Shown piece by piece: positions 33,814 through 44,112 of a stretch of DNA of 64,000 bases; the stretch's first letter is position 1, and each line of letters begins with the position of its first letter. The DNA lies in contig CM074762.1 in NCBI GenBank assembly GCA_037355855.1, forward strand, positions 3,472,001 to 3,536,000, in the 5' to 3' direction. This DNA is from Pseudo-nitzschia pungens. Taxonomy: Eukaryota; Bacillariophyta; Bacillariophyceae; Bacillariales; Bacillariaceae. The notes beneath the pieces are model-generated. The model saw nothing but the letters and a program-made list of their open reading frames with translations, was not told the DNA's origin and made no database searches. The translations under genes and the position numbers were made by a program.

Positions 33814-36810
33814 CTAACGAGCTGGATCCACCTCCACATCGATCTCTTCCGAGTTGTAAACAGGTCTGGATTTCTTCTTTCGAGGGAGATCATCCATCGA
33901 TGACGATTGGCCTATCGAGTTGTCATGCTCCGCTGTCGCACTTCCAATCCCCTGACTAACTCTGTCGACCAGTACCTGCAACACTTCGTCATCAGAGCTC
34001 CTTCGGACTTCCACGACATGATGACTAGATGATCCATTTGCCTCCATCACCAAATCAACAACTGCTTCATCCCCTTTCTGTAAGAAACCCCGTACAAGGG
34101 CGTCAGAAACCGCGTCTTCAAAGAATCGCTGCGCCGCGCGCCTCATCGGACGAGCTCCGAATTGAGCTGCATTGCTGCTTCCTTCTTCCATCACCTTTTG
34201 AGAAAGTGCAGGGGCGGCAGATATTTTCAGCTCTTGCTCTGCCTCTGCTCTTTCAATAGTTTTACTCAAAATCAAACTTGTAATGCTTGAAAGGTCTGCG
34301 TCAGACAACGGAGAGAAGACTACTATTTCGTCCATACGATTCAATAATTCTGGTTTCATCGTATCTTCCAATGCCGCCTTGACAGTCTCCGAAAGTTGTC
34401 CGTATAGCAAATCATCGTCTTGTGGTGCGCCGTTAAGTCCTTCCGAATGCATCCGTGACAGTGACAAAATATTCTTGCTACCAACGTTCGAAGTCATGAT
34501 CAGAATAGTGTTCTTAAAGTTGACCGTACGGCCTTTCCCATCGGTCAACATGCCATCTTCCAAAATTTGAAGCAAGATATTAAGAACGTCACCGTGGGCT
34601 TTTTCAAGTTCGTCAAGGAGAACAACTGAATGGGGTGCCCGGCGAACTGCTTCTGTCAATTGACCTCCTTCTTCGTAGCCAATGTATCCAGGTGGAGGAC
34701 CCGTCAACCTTGAAACAGAATGCTTCTCCATATATTCCGAGCAGTCAATTCGAATCATATCTTTTTCGGATCCATAGTATGTCTCTGCTAGGGTCTTGCA
34801 TAACTCAGTCTTCCCTAAAAACAAGAACGTTCATGGCACAACAAACAATATGGCGTCAAGATAGTGAGTTGATTTTAACCCATGCATTCAATTTGGTTTA
34901 CAAAAAGATACCCTCCGTTGTACGTACCAGTTCCTGTTGGCCCACAAAACATAAAGGATGCAATCGGCCGATTAGGGTCTCTCAAACCAGACCGAGCCCT
35001 ACGTACTGCCCGCGACACCGATTGAATCGCTCTTTGTTGACCTTTGACACGCTGTGTCATGTCAGCTTCAAGCTGAACCAACCGATTCATTTCACTCGAC
35101 TCAAGTTTTCCTAAAGGAATGTTTGCCCATTCACTGATGATTTCTGTCACGGTATGTTCATCAACGATTGGCACGACTTTTTCACCATCTTCGTTCTCAT
35201 CATTTCCCGACACCGAATAGCTCGATAGATGAGCAATTGCACCTGCTTCATCCATTAGATCGATTGCTTTATCAGGTAAAAAGCGGTCGGTAAGATACCG
35301 CTCAGACAATTTCGCTGCAGCCACAAGCGCCTCTGGCGAATATTTCACTTTGTGGTGTTTTTCATATGACTCTGCAATAGCTTGCAGAATATCCACAGTT
35401 TCTGGTATGGTTGGTTCCTTGCACATTACAGGTTGCAACCTTCTCTCCAATGCAGCGTCCTTCTCGATGTATTTACGGTACTCCGCAATGGTAGTGGCTC
35501 CGATCAATTGAAGCTGCGAACGGGCAAGAGCGGGTTTCAGAAGATTTGCAGCGTCCATTCCACCCTCTGCAGCTCCTGCTCCAACCAAGTTGTGAATCTG
35601 AATATTGGAGGGCGAAAAAAGTGGGTCAGTACTTCGTCAAGTCATACACTCAGAGTATCTTCGGTCGACTTATTTCTACGCCATTTACCTCATCAATGAA
35701 CAAAATCGTCGGAGGGGCCTTCGGGTCAGTGATCTCTTTTACAACCTCTTGAAGGCGTTCTTCAAACTCCCCACGGTATTTTGTTCCGGCAACGAGGTTA
35801 GCTAGTTCGAGAGACACCAAACGAGTTCCTTTCAGGCGAGGTGGGCATTTATCGGACACCAAAATCTGGGCAAGTCCTTCGACGATAGAGGTCTTTCCAA
35901 CTCCGGCTTCCCCGACCAAGCACACATTGTTCTTTCTTCGACGAACAAGTGTTCGAATGCAAGAATCGATCTCTTTGTCCCGTCCCTGGACTACGTCCAA
36001 TAGCCCATCTTTCGCCTGAGCAGTAAGATCTACCCCGAGTTCATCGAGGGTTTTTGTTCCTGCTGTGCTCCCGAGTCCTGTAACCAAGTCCCGTTCCTTT
36101 TCTTTGGCTTCGGCCAAATTGCCAAGCAAGGAAACGCACATGTTGACAGCTGTGATATCCGGGTCAATTTGTGTCAACAAGTAATACGCTCCATTGTTCG
36201 CGCTATCCGTCACGGCTTTTGGTGGATCTCCCTCCTTGTACTCAAGCATGGACAAAAACAAGTGATGCGTTTGGATCGTATTGGATTCCATCGCGGTGGC
36301 AATATTTCCCGCCTCTTTCAAAACTTTTTGAACATCTCGTCCAAACGGCAGATCATCGCTGGGATCACGAGCTTGAAAAAAGCTTCCGAGTCCTTGTGAT
36401 TTTCCCTTGTCGGGATAAAGCTGTTCCAGTGCGCTGGTTGTCTTCCTCCACGACACTCCATATTGCTTCAGCGTACGTTCCATCGCTGGAGTCTCTGGAA
36501 GATCAACAATCCCCGCCACCAAAAACGGTAGCTCAACTTGTTGAAGTGAATATTTTTGGGCTTGTTTTTGTGATGTAACGATTGCGCCGATGCAGTCTTC
36601 CGTCATGCGATCGAAAACAAGAAGTTTCGTATTAACCCTCCCACTACACGTACCGCCAGTCAGAGCACCACTCTTGATCGCAACAGAAGAGTGTGGTTTC
36701 GTTACGAAAGCTTCGGTTGTCATTGTCGGAATCGAGACCAACGCCAACGCCACCAAGCAAACCGTCGGAACGATTTGGCACAGGATCATTTTTCGGAAGC
36801 TTCCGGTCAT
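33814..36810 (-). CDS. Plastid-targeted two-AAA Clp/Hsp100 ATPase, ClpC-like without middle domain
   Basis: Three exons, 930 residues; introns 35688-35598 (phase 0) and 34927-34815 (phase 1). The start ATG is at 36810 (or the Met at 36789), then a signal peptide and TTEAFVTKP, an A|F plastid junction. A Clp N-domain-like region spans about residues 60-250. AAA-1 has GEAGVGKTS and ILFIDE. AAA-2 has GPTGT|GKTE (rebuilt by splicing), VVLLDELEKA and TSNVG. The joint between the AAA modules (EWANIPLGKLESSEMNRL) is ClpC-like, but only about 20 residues precede it, so the ClpB coiled coil and the ClpC UVR-type linker are both missing. The loop after TSNVG has no obvious Ile-Gly-Phe ClpP-docking tripeptide. 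It probably unfolds proteins in the plastid; coupling to ClpP is doubtful. Confidence 0.88.
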
Positions 36811-37408
36811 GATTCAACTCAGACTTTTGTCAAGAAAGACTGGAATAGCTAAGTTTCAAGAGTTATCTCTAACTGACTGCTCACTTCAATTTGAGTTGAG
36901 TAGAGTTGTGATTAAGGAAGGCTGATTATCTAGTACCGGTACCTCTTTTCTTCACTCTTTTCTGTACATCGATGCCAACGACGCAATGAAGTTGACGCAA
37001 TTCTTTTCGATCTCGAGTGTCGAGAAAAAAATTGTTCGTCATTTTGTAGTGGCACGAGGTAACCTTACTTGTACGCCTACTCAAAGTGAAGTACTTTTAC
37101 AAGTGTTCACAGTAAGGTTAATTCGTACCTTTAGGTTTAAGGTGCAGATACGGCAACTGTGAAAAAGATCAGGTCTGAGTCATGTCAGAAACGCACGCGA
37201 AGTATGCGTGCAAAAAAAATTCTGACTGATCCAGTCACGGATGATTGACGAGACCAACGAGAAAAATGATGCGATAAAAAAATCTGCATCACCGTAATTA
37301 CGAGTAAGATTAAGAAACGAATACGAAGTACTAAGTAAGTTACTTGTACTTCGCACTACAGTGCGTAACCTTACCTGCACATTCTTCTCATTTTTTAAAA
37401 AAAGGTGA
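36811..37408. other. Upstream region of the Clp gene
   Basis: 600 bases up to the transposon. Two clusters of the dispersed motif (AGGTAACCTTACTTGTACG at about 37060, and 37295-37380). No gene. Confidence 0.5.
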
Positions 37409-37410
37409 TA

Positions 37411-37600
37411 CTACGAGTCCGATAACAATTGAGACTGGTCGATTATGAGCCAAAAATTAACCGAATATTCCCGAACCAAAACGGAACGGAGAACATACCA
37501 ATGCCAAAAAATCATTCTGTAATAGAGAAATTCCTATAACCCTTTATAGCATGCTCTTTTGTTAGTGGAAATCCCTTGTTCGAGTGCCTTACTAAACTCT
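37411..37600. repeat. Left terminal inverted repeat of the 4.6-kb transposon
   Basis: 190 bp matching the reverse complement of 41843-42032. It includes ATTATGAGCCAAAAATTAAC and ACCCTTTATAGCATGCTC segments that recur at the other end. Confidence 0.93.
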
Positions 37601-37674
37601 CTATAAAAATCACATTTTTTGACACCACAGTTCTTCGCATCAAATAACGAGAATAAGACGAGAACACGTTGACC

Positions 37675-38820
37675 ATGGTGGTGGATCCGGCAGATACCAG
37701 AGCCAAAGCCCGTAGCAAACTGCAACTTAGCAGGGAGTTAGGGCAACAGAGGCAGGAGGAGCCTCACCCTAAAAGAGGAGGAGCTCAGGGATATCCAGTA
37801 TGGCGTCGACGAGAGATACTGGAGGATCACGAAGCAGGCTTACCTGTACCTGTTGCGAGAGCAACACTCTTCCGGTGGAAGAAACAACTTCATCCCCATC
37901 GAATGACCGGCAACAAAGACAAGACAGAGCTGGTGGGTGCAGATTTGACCCTCCTCATGCTCTGTGTTGTTATTTGGCCACAGGCAACGCTTGACCAGAT
38001 GGCAATGTTTATTTACAACGAGGGGGGAGGGATCTACAGCAAGCAGCTCCTCTCGCACCGATTACAAGAGATGAATATCACACAAAAGAAAGGCAGCATC
38101 GAATCTTACCGGGCTTACACTCCCACCAACAAGAGGAAGGAATGGTTGTTCTGGAACAGACCATTGCCATCTGGCATTGCTGGCATCCCCAGAAAGAGAC
38201 TTATCGATATCGATGAGTTTGCCATGGAAACACGAAGACTGAATCGCACCAGGGCTTGGTCAGTTAGATTTCGGAGAGTTCGGAGTATCGGCAACTACGC
38301 GAAAGGGCAGAAACTTACAGTAATTATCGCTGTGGAGGCTGGAGATCCCACTGTACCCAACAATCTATCCGGCAGCCTCCGGTATCCAAGAAGATGGGTA
38401 CGGGTGAGTCGAAACCCTGGAACCACAGGGGACGCGTTTGCTTCCTTTGTAGGCAGTATCTGCTCTTCCTTTGAAGGAGAGCAGCGAGTGCCACAAACAG
38501 ACGACTGGAGAGTCTTTATGTGGGACAACTTGAGCAGCCACGCTGCTCCCATTGTCTACAATACGATTTTCGACAGGGAAGGACCGACGCGATACAACGT
38601 TGTACCCCGGCCTCCCTATCAGCCCAAGTATGGACCCACAGAGTATATCATCTGTCAGTTAGTCAACTACCTGAAGATCAATACAAGAGGCGAGCTAGAT
38701 TTGGTAGATCTAGAGCAACAGATCTACAGAGCTGCAGGAGCAATCGGTCCGTTCGACGGGACCTTTGCTCACTGTGGATACAGTGTCGATGGTACCTACC
38801 CCGGGGTTGTAATCCCCTGA
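37675..38820 (+). CDS. DDE transposase, Tc1/IS630 superfamily, DD38E type
   Basis: 381 residues from ATG 37675 (a longer frame uses TTG). The N-terminal half is basic and helical with a helix-turn-helix-like part (VARATLFRWKKQL) for DNA binding. The catalytic domain runs from about residue 160: first Asp in RLIDIDEF, second in FMWDNLSSH, and the third acid is the Glu of KYGPTEYII. 38 residues separate the second and third acids, so the signature is DD38E. Eukaryotic Tc1 elements usually show DD34E and mariners DD34D. All three acids are intact, and with the perfect element ends this suggests a working enzyme. It cuts and pastes the 4.6-kb element at TA. Confidence 0.85.
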   Translation: MVVDPADTRAKARSKLQLSRELGQQRQEEPHPKRGGAQGYPVWRRREILEDHEAGLPVPVARATLFRWKKQLHPHRMTGNKDKTELVGADLTLLMLCVVIWPQATLDQMAMFIYNEGGGIYSKQLLSHRLQEMNITQKKGSIESYRAYTPTNKRKEWLFWNRPLPSGIAGIPRKRLIDIDEFAMETRRLNRTRAWSVRFRRVRSIGNYAKGQKLTVIIAVEAGDPTVPNNLSGSLRYPRRWVRVSRNPGTTGDAFASFVGSICSSFEGEQRVPQTDDWRVFMWDNLSSHAAPIVYNTIFDREGPTRYNVVPRPPYQPKYGPTEYIICQLVNYLKINTRGELDLVDLEQQIYRAAGAIGPFDGTFAHCGYSVDGTYPGVVIP

Positions 38821-39676
38821 AGCGCCGAGCGCTATAGTCGATTGTCGTGTCTCCAGCACTAGAAGATTGTCGCGTCTCCACCATGGTCGATTTCGATTTT
38901 GGTTCTATTTGTTAGTGGTAGTTTAGTGGATTTTGCTTTTGCAGAGTTGCAAAAATAGAAATAATGAATTAGAGTTGCTTGCTGCTTGCTCCAGTTTGCT
39001 TCGAAATAGGTTTTCGATTGTACCCAATAGCGCTGCTGGCAGTCGATCACTCCGTGTCACTCCCGTGTCACTCCCACATCTAAGTATCGAACACTTGTGG
39101 GATTCGATTATATTCATCTCCATTTGTGGATATCGAACATAGGTACAATAGAAAACCTTGGACACCCAGATGGTGGGATTGAAGTCGGCGGACTCCGCAA
39201 AGTATAGAAGAACTGCTGGGACTGAAGTCGACCGACGCGTCAACTCCTGGGATTGAAGTCGACCGACGCGTCCATGTATAGGAGAACTGCTGGGATTCAG
39301 AGGTGTTGGACCTCTCTTTATCTATTGTAGGTCTACAAGTCTGGATATGGAACATACCGGTACACGAAAGTCCGGAACACAAACACGATCGATCGATCGG
39401 ATCCACTCCAGCAAACAGCAAACAGCAGAGCAAACAGCAGCAAACAGCAGCAAACAGCAGCAGAATAAAAAAAAAGGAGCAGCAAGCAGCAGCTCATAAT
39501 TTTGCTGCTGGCAACATGTAAAAACTACACCTTGTCTCCAGTAAGAACAACACGACAATCTACAGCAATCGACAATCTACAGCAATCGACAATGGACAAC
39601 CGACAATCTACGACACGACAATATACAACGACGCGACAATTTACAACTAATCATAGATAATTACTAAACATAAAAT
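38821..39676. repeat. Repeat-rich non-coding middle of the transposon
   Basis: Between the 3' ends of the two transposon genes. It contains several copies of a GATTGTCGTGTC / GACACGACAATC motif (about 38837, 38865, 39548-39660, with another near 41577 beside the right repeat), two copies of TTGAAGTCGACCGACGCGTC (about 39222-39272), and a CAGCAAACAG microsatellite (39413-39465). No coding frame. Confidence 0.7.
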
Positions 39677-41479
39677 TTATTTCTTCTCTGGAATCTTCTG
39701 GCGCTTGCACCAGTCCACCATTTTGGGGAGGCACTCTTCCGGATCTTTCCCGCGCTTGGCAAGATCAATTGCCTTGCGCTTGATCCGGGAAGCTTCTGCT
39801 GAATTATTTTCAGCAGTAAGAGTGTCTCCCAAGTGATCGAGGATCTCCAAGGTGGGCTGGGAGTTCTCCTGGAAGTCAGCTTTCTCATTGGCTGCTTCGC
39901 GCATGGATCGGAGGAAGGGAGGAGTATCAGTCGACAATTCACTTGGTGGAGTACTATCAGTCGACAATTCACTTGGTGGAGTACCCAACAATTTACTGGC
40001 GCCATCAGCTCCATCGATGCTGATTGGTTGGACACGAGATCCGATCCCTCCGGTGGATTTGATTGGAGAGAGCGGAAGGGGGTTCGCCGTATTGCTGTTT
40101 CGGAGAAACCTGGTCTGATCCATTGGATGTTCCTGGAGTCTGTTCCTGAAGAATCTGGAGTCTCCGGTGGGATCCAGAGTGACACCCCTCTTCTCTGCCC
40201 GGAGCTGATCGATAGTCTTCCCATCCTTGGTGGTAGTCTCCAGTGGACCCATATCTTCCTGAAGTTTCTTTCTCGCTTCTGCATTTGCGAAAATGGGATC
40301 GGATAGAACTTCATGGAAGGTACTGGAATGGGCGTCTCTGGCTATCTGTTCCTTTGACGCCGTTGGATTTTCCAGGTACACCTCCTTGACTTTTGAGGCG
40401 TATATATCTTCGAGGCGGTAGAGCAATGCTCTCCCATTGGTAGGGGGACGAGACTCTTTCTCCTTTGGATCCACCGAATCAGCAATAGCCTTCCTTTCCG
40501 ATTCGCAAAAGACAATGCTACAGTCACAGGCACAAATGCAACAATCCACACATACACCCCTGGCGTTGAGGTTGGCAGAGTTTTTGCAATGAGAACAATT
40601 GCCTCCATTCGGCATGTCCATGCAATTGATCTTGAAACAGAAGCAACCGATCTCCCGACTCTTGATCTTCCCCTTCCGGGGCTTCTTTTCTTGTTGCTGC
40701 CGAGATACAGAATAAGCGGTGTACCGACGCTTCTTCTTTTGGTACTCGTCCTCCACTTGCTGGTTGATTTCCTCGATTTCTTTTTTGCTCTGGAGATGCA
40801 TGGTGTTGAAATGCTTGCAGTTGGGACAAGGCATGGAAAGCAGGAGAAATCTGTCAAACTCGATGTCTTCCTGGGGTCTAACGCCATCAGATTTCTTGGC
40901 CTTTGCAATCTTCTTCTTGGCTTCGGCGCGAAGAAGGACTTCCTTCTTGGCGCGTTCCTTGTCCAGTTCAGTGGAGAATTTGTTCAGGAGATCATCAAAC
41001 ATGGCAATTGCAGGAATCTTGTTTCTGGTGGATCGATTGCACGCAACAAAAGATTGGTAGGATTCGTAGGCTTGAACAATGCCAACAAGCTCTTCTGCCA
41101 TGTAGTCACTGGTCCAGACTTTGGGAGAGCACTTGCTCGCTTTCCCTTTGGTGATTTTCAAATCCTGCTGAATTTTAAGCAGGGACTTTTTTGCGTCATT
41201 CTCTGTAAGACGCGAGAGATCGGCTTCCAAAAACGCAACAATCAAGCTCTGTTTTGCTGGCTTGGTGAAGGGTTTGCGCTTTTTCAAAAGCTCTTCCAAT
41301 CCAGCAAAAGGTGGATCGGGAGCAACTGTTTCGATGCTGAGCAAACCACTATCATCAGAGTCCGTATCGAGGTCTTCCAGGCGTTCCCGGCGTTCCTTGA
41401 CAGTGAGCTTGCGAGGGGCAGGTTTGGAGGCAGATTTCTTGCTGAGAGCCAAAGGGGCCTTTTTGATGAAGATAGACAT
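39677..41479 (-). CDS. Cysteine-rich passenger protein of the transposon, function unknown
   Basis: 600 residues from ATG 41479, one uninterrupted frame. The N-terminus is basic (KKAPLALSKK, KERRERLEDL) with an acidic Ser patch. Residues about 60-215 are helical and charged. Residues about 219-335 hold a dense Cys cluster starting MPCPNCKHFNTMH, then CFCFKINC, CSHCKN and VCVDCCICACDC, which looks like several zinc-binding knuckles. The C-terminal third is hydrophilic with a tandem repeat STPPSELSTD (two copies, 27-28-bp DNA repeat near 39930-39985). It is convergent with the transposase inside the same inverted repeats. I do not recognise the family. A DNA- or RNA-binding accessory factor for transposition is a reasonable guess, but a captured host gene is also possible. 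Confidence 0.8.
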   Translation of the reverse strand: MSIFIKKAPLALSKKSASKPAPRKLTVKERRERLEDLDTDSDDSGLLSIETVAPDPPFAGLEELLKKRKPFTKPAKQSLIVAFLEADLSRLTENDAKKSLLKIQQDLKITKGKASKCSPKVWTSDYMAEELVGIVQAYESYQSFVACNRSTRNKIPAIAMFDDLLNKFSTELDKERAKKEVLLRAEAKKKIAKAKKSDGVRPQEDIEFDRFLLLSMPCPNCKHFNTMHLQSKKEIEEINQQVEDEYQKKKRRYTAYSVSRQQQEKKPRKGKIKSREIGCFCFKINCMDMPNGGNCSHCKNSANLNARGVCVDCCICACDCSIVFCESERKAIADSVDPKEKESRPPTNGRALLYRLEDIYASKVKEVYLENPTASKEQIARDAHSSTFHEVLSDPIFANAEARKKLQEDMGPLETTTKDGKTIDQLRAEKRGVTLDPTGDSRFFRNRLQEHPMDQTRFLRNSNTANPLPLSPIKSTGGIGSRVQPISIDGADGASKLLGTPPSELSTDSTPPSELSTDTPPFLRSMREAANEKADFQENSQPTLEILDHLGDTLTAENNSAEASRIKRKAIDLAKRGKDPEECLPKMVDWCKRQKIPEKK

Positions 41480-41842
41480 GGTTTCAGAGCTAATTTGGAG
41501 GAGATTTCAGTGCAGTTGCAGGGGATTGTTCCAAGGTAAGTACTTTCAATCGATCAGACTGAATACTGTGGTACCGGTAGATTGTCGTGTCTCCGGGGAT
41601 CGATCGATCGATCGATCCATTTCCCCTCCGCTGCTTTCCCCTCTGCTGAATTCCTCTCACCTCTGCTGCTCTCTCTCAACCAATGATCCAAGATCAACCC
41701 CCCCCCATCCAAGACTGTGGCAATAGTCTGCAAGTGTGATACCATCTTGCTCTCTCGATTGTTGTTGTGGATAGAGCCACATTTTCGAAGGCCGATACAC
41801 GGAAAAAGAACTTTTGCGAACACCAAAAATAGATGATTTTGA

Positions 41843-42032
41843 AGAGTTTAGTAAGGCACTCGAACAAGGGATTTCCACTAACAAAAGAGCATGCTATAAA
41901 GGGTTATAGGAATTTCTCTATTACAGAATGATTTTTTGGCATTGGTATGTTCTCCGTTCCGTTTTGGTTCGGGAATATTCGGTTAATTTTTGGCTCATAA
42001 TCGACCAGTCTCAATTGTTATCGGACTCGTAG
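41843..42032. repeat. Right terminal inverted repeat of the 4.6-kb transposon
   Basis: Reverse complement of 37411-37600, followed by the TA target duplication at 42033-42034. Confidence 0.93.
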
Positions 42033-42179
42033 TACTAATCTATCTTCGTAGCTCAACAAATTGAAACGTCTAGAAAGTAAGACTTACTCTGGATGCAAAA
42101 ATGATAATGGTCGTTGAACCCACATGATCAGGTCTAGTTGTCGACAACAACCATTCAAAAAGTAGTTGATGCTTGTTCT

Positions 42180-42372
42180 TGTAGTTGCGATTACTAGTAC
42201 TAGTACTTCGCATTCAAGAACAACAATACTACTACTAGTAGTAGTAGTACTAGTAGTAGTAGTACTAGTAGAGTACTCTAGTAGTAAGTGAACTCTTCTT
42301 TTTCTACTGTAGTACTAGTAGTAGTAGTACAAAAGTAGTAGTAGTACTACTATTCAATACTAGCTAGTACTA
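42180..42372. repeat. TAG/TAC trinucleotide microsatellite between the two transposons
   Basis: Runs of TAGTAGTAGTACTAGTAG and its complement. The tract is rich in TA dinucleotides, the target of both flanking elements, and may have served as a landing site. Confidence 0.85.
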
Positions 42373-42565
42373 CCTCCGTTCCAAAATACTGGACCGATGA
42401 CTCTTTTGTATCCGTTCCTAAATACTGTATCATTCCGCGTAGAAATACGTAGAATTTGTACCACAAACACGAATTATTTTAAATTTAAAAATTAGATTTC
42501 GATCCGTACATTCAATCACTGTCGCCGTACAATTACTACTAGGCATCACTGTTTCGACCGTACAA

Positions 42566-44023
42566 TTAGGCATCACTGTTCCCATCAGTGTTTTCATCAC
42601 TGTTTTCATCGCTGCTTTCACTATTTCCATACAACAACTGTAGACCTATAGCCCTGTATTGGGGATTGGACATAATGGATACAGGCAAACGGCCCTCTCT
42701 ACGGAGCTTATCCTTGTTCATATGGCGGTGCTTGTAAGTATTGTCACCGCCAACACCCAAAGATTCGTCAAAAGCACACTGGAGCGACAAGAACACGTCG
42801 TCAAGTGTGTCACGAGAGGTTTTCTGAAACGCAGTCTCCACGCAACCAATAAGACCATCAATTCCACGAGCTCGTTTTTCTTTGTACTGCAAACTCTGGA
42901 TAGAGTTGAAAAAGCCGAGATCAAGTATGTTAAAGTCTGGAGAATTTGGCGGCTGGGCTCTCACCTTGATGTTCCAACCGTCTGCAATAGCTTTCTGCTC
43001 AATTGCGACCCGAATAGAGGGATGATGGGGTTTCGCATTGTCCTCCTGAATCACAATGGCTTCATTACGGTTAGGCCACTTCTCGTAGATTGCTGGCAAA
43101 ACATGTTCGATCATCATTTGTCTGTACTCTGCAGCATCAACGCTCTTGTTTTTGGTTACCATGGTACCCCTTGCACGATTAGATGAGCTGCGTTGAGCCG
43201 CCTCTTGATAAACGAACGGCCAGATTCCAAGCTTGCCATCAAACCAAGCTCCGCGATTGGTGTCATACCTCGGTCGTGCTACTGCACAAAGGAACATGAC
43301 TTTCATACGGAACCGTTTGGATTTGCATTTGATCACCGGAACAGGTTCATTTGGCAGCACATACAACCCCTGGGTCGTTGGTGACACGTAATACCATTTT
43401 TCGTCAACAAACACTGTGTTGTAGAGTGGTTTGTACGTACCATCTGGATTGATATGCGACAGAGCAAAGCGGACTCTCTGAAGCTTATTTTCCTCCGTCA
43501 GAACTGGCTTCAGACTTGTTGTATGTCTCCGCAGATGTTCTGTTTCGAGAAGACGTGCCAGGGTAGTCGTGGGGACACCACACGCTCCAGAGAGACTCCT
43601 CAAGTCCCCCCTCAAGTTCATGGGAACCTCTCTAATCTTCTCCAACGCTTCGTCGATTGGTTTTTTCTTCCTGCCGCAGTTACTCTTTCTGCTGCTCACG
43701 TCACCACTTGGATTCTCACTTGAGACCGTTGCCAGGTACCTCTTCCAAATCTTCAAGCAAGTCTGAGTGTTCACTTTCATCGCAGTGGCAGCAGTTCTTG
43801 TTGCTTTGTAAGTCAGCGTCCCGTTTTTCCTTCTGTGCTGTAACAGGATATGGAGTACAGCGCTTCTCTCGCTATCAGTCAACTCACGACGCTTGCGTCC
43901 TGAACCATCGGAGTCACTACCACTTGAGTTGCTGTCTGATCCACTGAGTGAGCTCAGTTCAGCTTGGCGCTGCTGGATTTCTTGTTCTTCTAGTAGAAGT
44001 AGTGCGTCGGTTACTACGTTCAT
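42566..44023 (-). CDS. Mariner-like (DD39D) transposase
   Basis: 485 residues from ATG 44023 (an upstream GTG frame is ignored). The N-terminal part has a Ser/Asp-rich patch, then helix-turn-helix DNA-binding segments (SERSAVLHILLQHRR and LRSLSGACGVPTTTLARLL). Catalytic core: first Asp in VFVDEKWYYV, second in IQEDNAKPHH, then PPNSPDFNILDLGFFNSIQS with the third acid being the Asp of ILDLG, 39 residues after the second. This is the plant/stramenopile mariner signature. The C-terminal tail is an acidic SSDENSDENTD run. Uninterrupted; with perfect ends the element may be active. Confidence 0.92.
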   Translation of the reverse strand: MNVVTDALLLLEEQEIQQRQAELSSLSGSDSNSSGSDSDGSGRKRRELTDSERSAVLHILLQHRRKNGTLTYKATRTAATAMKVNTQTCLKIWKRYLATVSSENPSGDVSSRKSNCGRKKKPIDEALEKIREVPMNLRGDLRSLSGACGVPTTTLARLLETEHLRRHTTSLKPVLTEENKLQRVRFALSHINPDGTYKPLYNTVFVDEKWYYVSPTTQGLYVLPNEPVPVIKCKSKRFRMKVMFLCAVARPRYDTNRGAWFDGKLGIWPFVYQEAAQRSSSNRARGTMVTKNKSVDAAEYRQMMIEHVLPAIYEKWPNRNEAIVIQEDNAKPHHPSIRVAIEQKAIADGWNIKVRAQPPNSPDFNILDLGFFNSIQSLQYKEKRARGIDGLIGCVETAFQKTSRDTLDDVFLSLQCAFDESLGVGGDNTYKHRHMNKDKLRREGRLPVSIMSNPQYRAIGLQLLYGNSESSDENSDENTDGNSDA

Positions 44024-44112
44024 TGCTTTCGGTTTGGAAGATTGAATTCTATCGAACTGTGAGCAGAACGATCGATCGATCCTCACACGGTTGATTGTAG
44101 CATTGGTGTGTT

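Larger units (their letters stand above)
37411..42032. mobile_element. Complete 4,622-bp Tc1/IS630-type DNA transposon with 190-bp inverted repeats
   Basis: The ends CTACGAGTCCGATAACAATT and its reverse complement lie at 37411 and 42032. The terminal inverted repeats run 37411-37600 and 41843-42032, 190 bp each and, by eye, essentially identical. TA flanks both sides (37409-37410 and 42033-42034), the target duplication expected for the Tc1/mariner superfamily. Inside are a transposase on the plus strand (37675-38820) and a second, cysteine-rich gene on the minus strand (41479-39677), convergent, with about 860 bp of repeat-rich DNA between their 3' ends. Identical long repeats and two open genes indicate recent activity. 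For this superfamily it is unusually long and unusual in having a passenger gene. Confidence 0.93.

Noticed and set aside
40589..41539. A 316-codon plus-strand open frame inside the transposon
   Set aside because: Antisense to the cysteine-rich passenger gene, alternate start codon, low-complexity leucine/phenylalanine composition.
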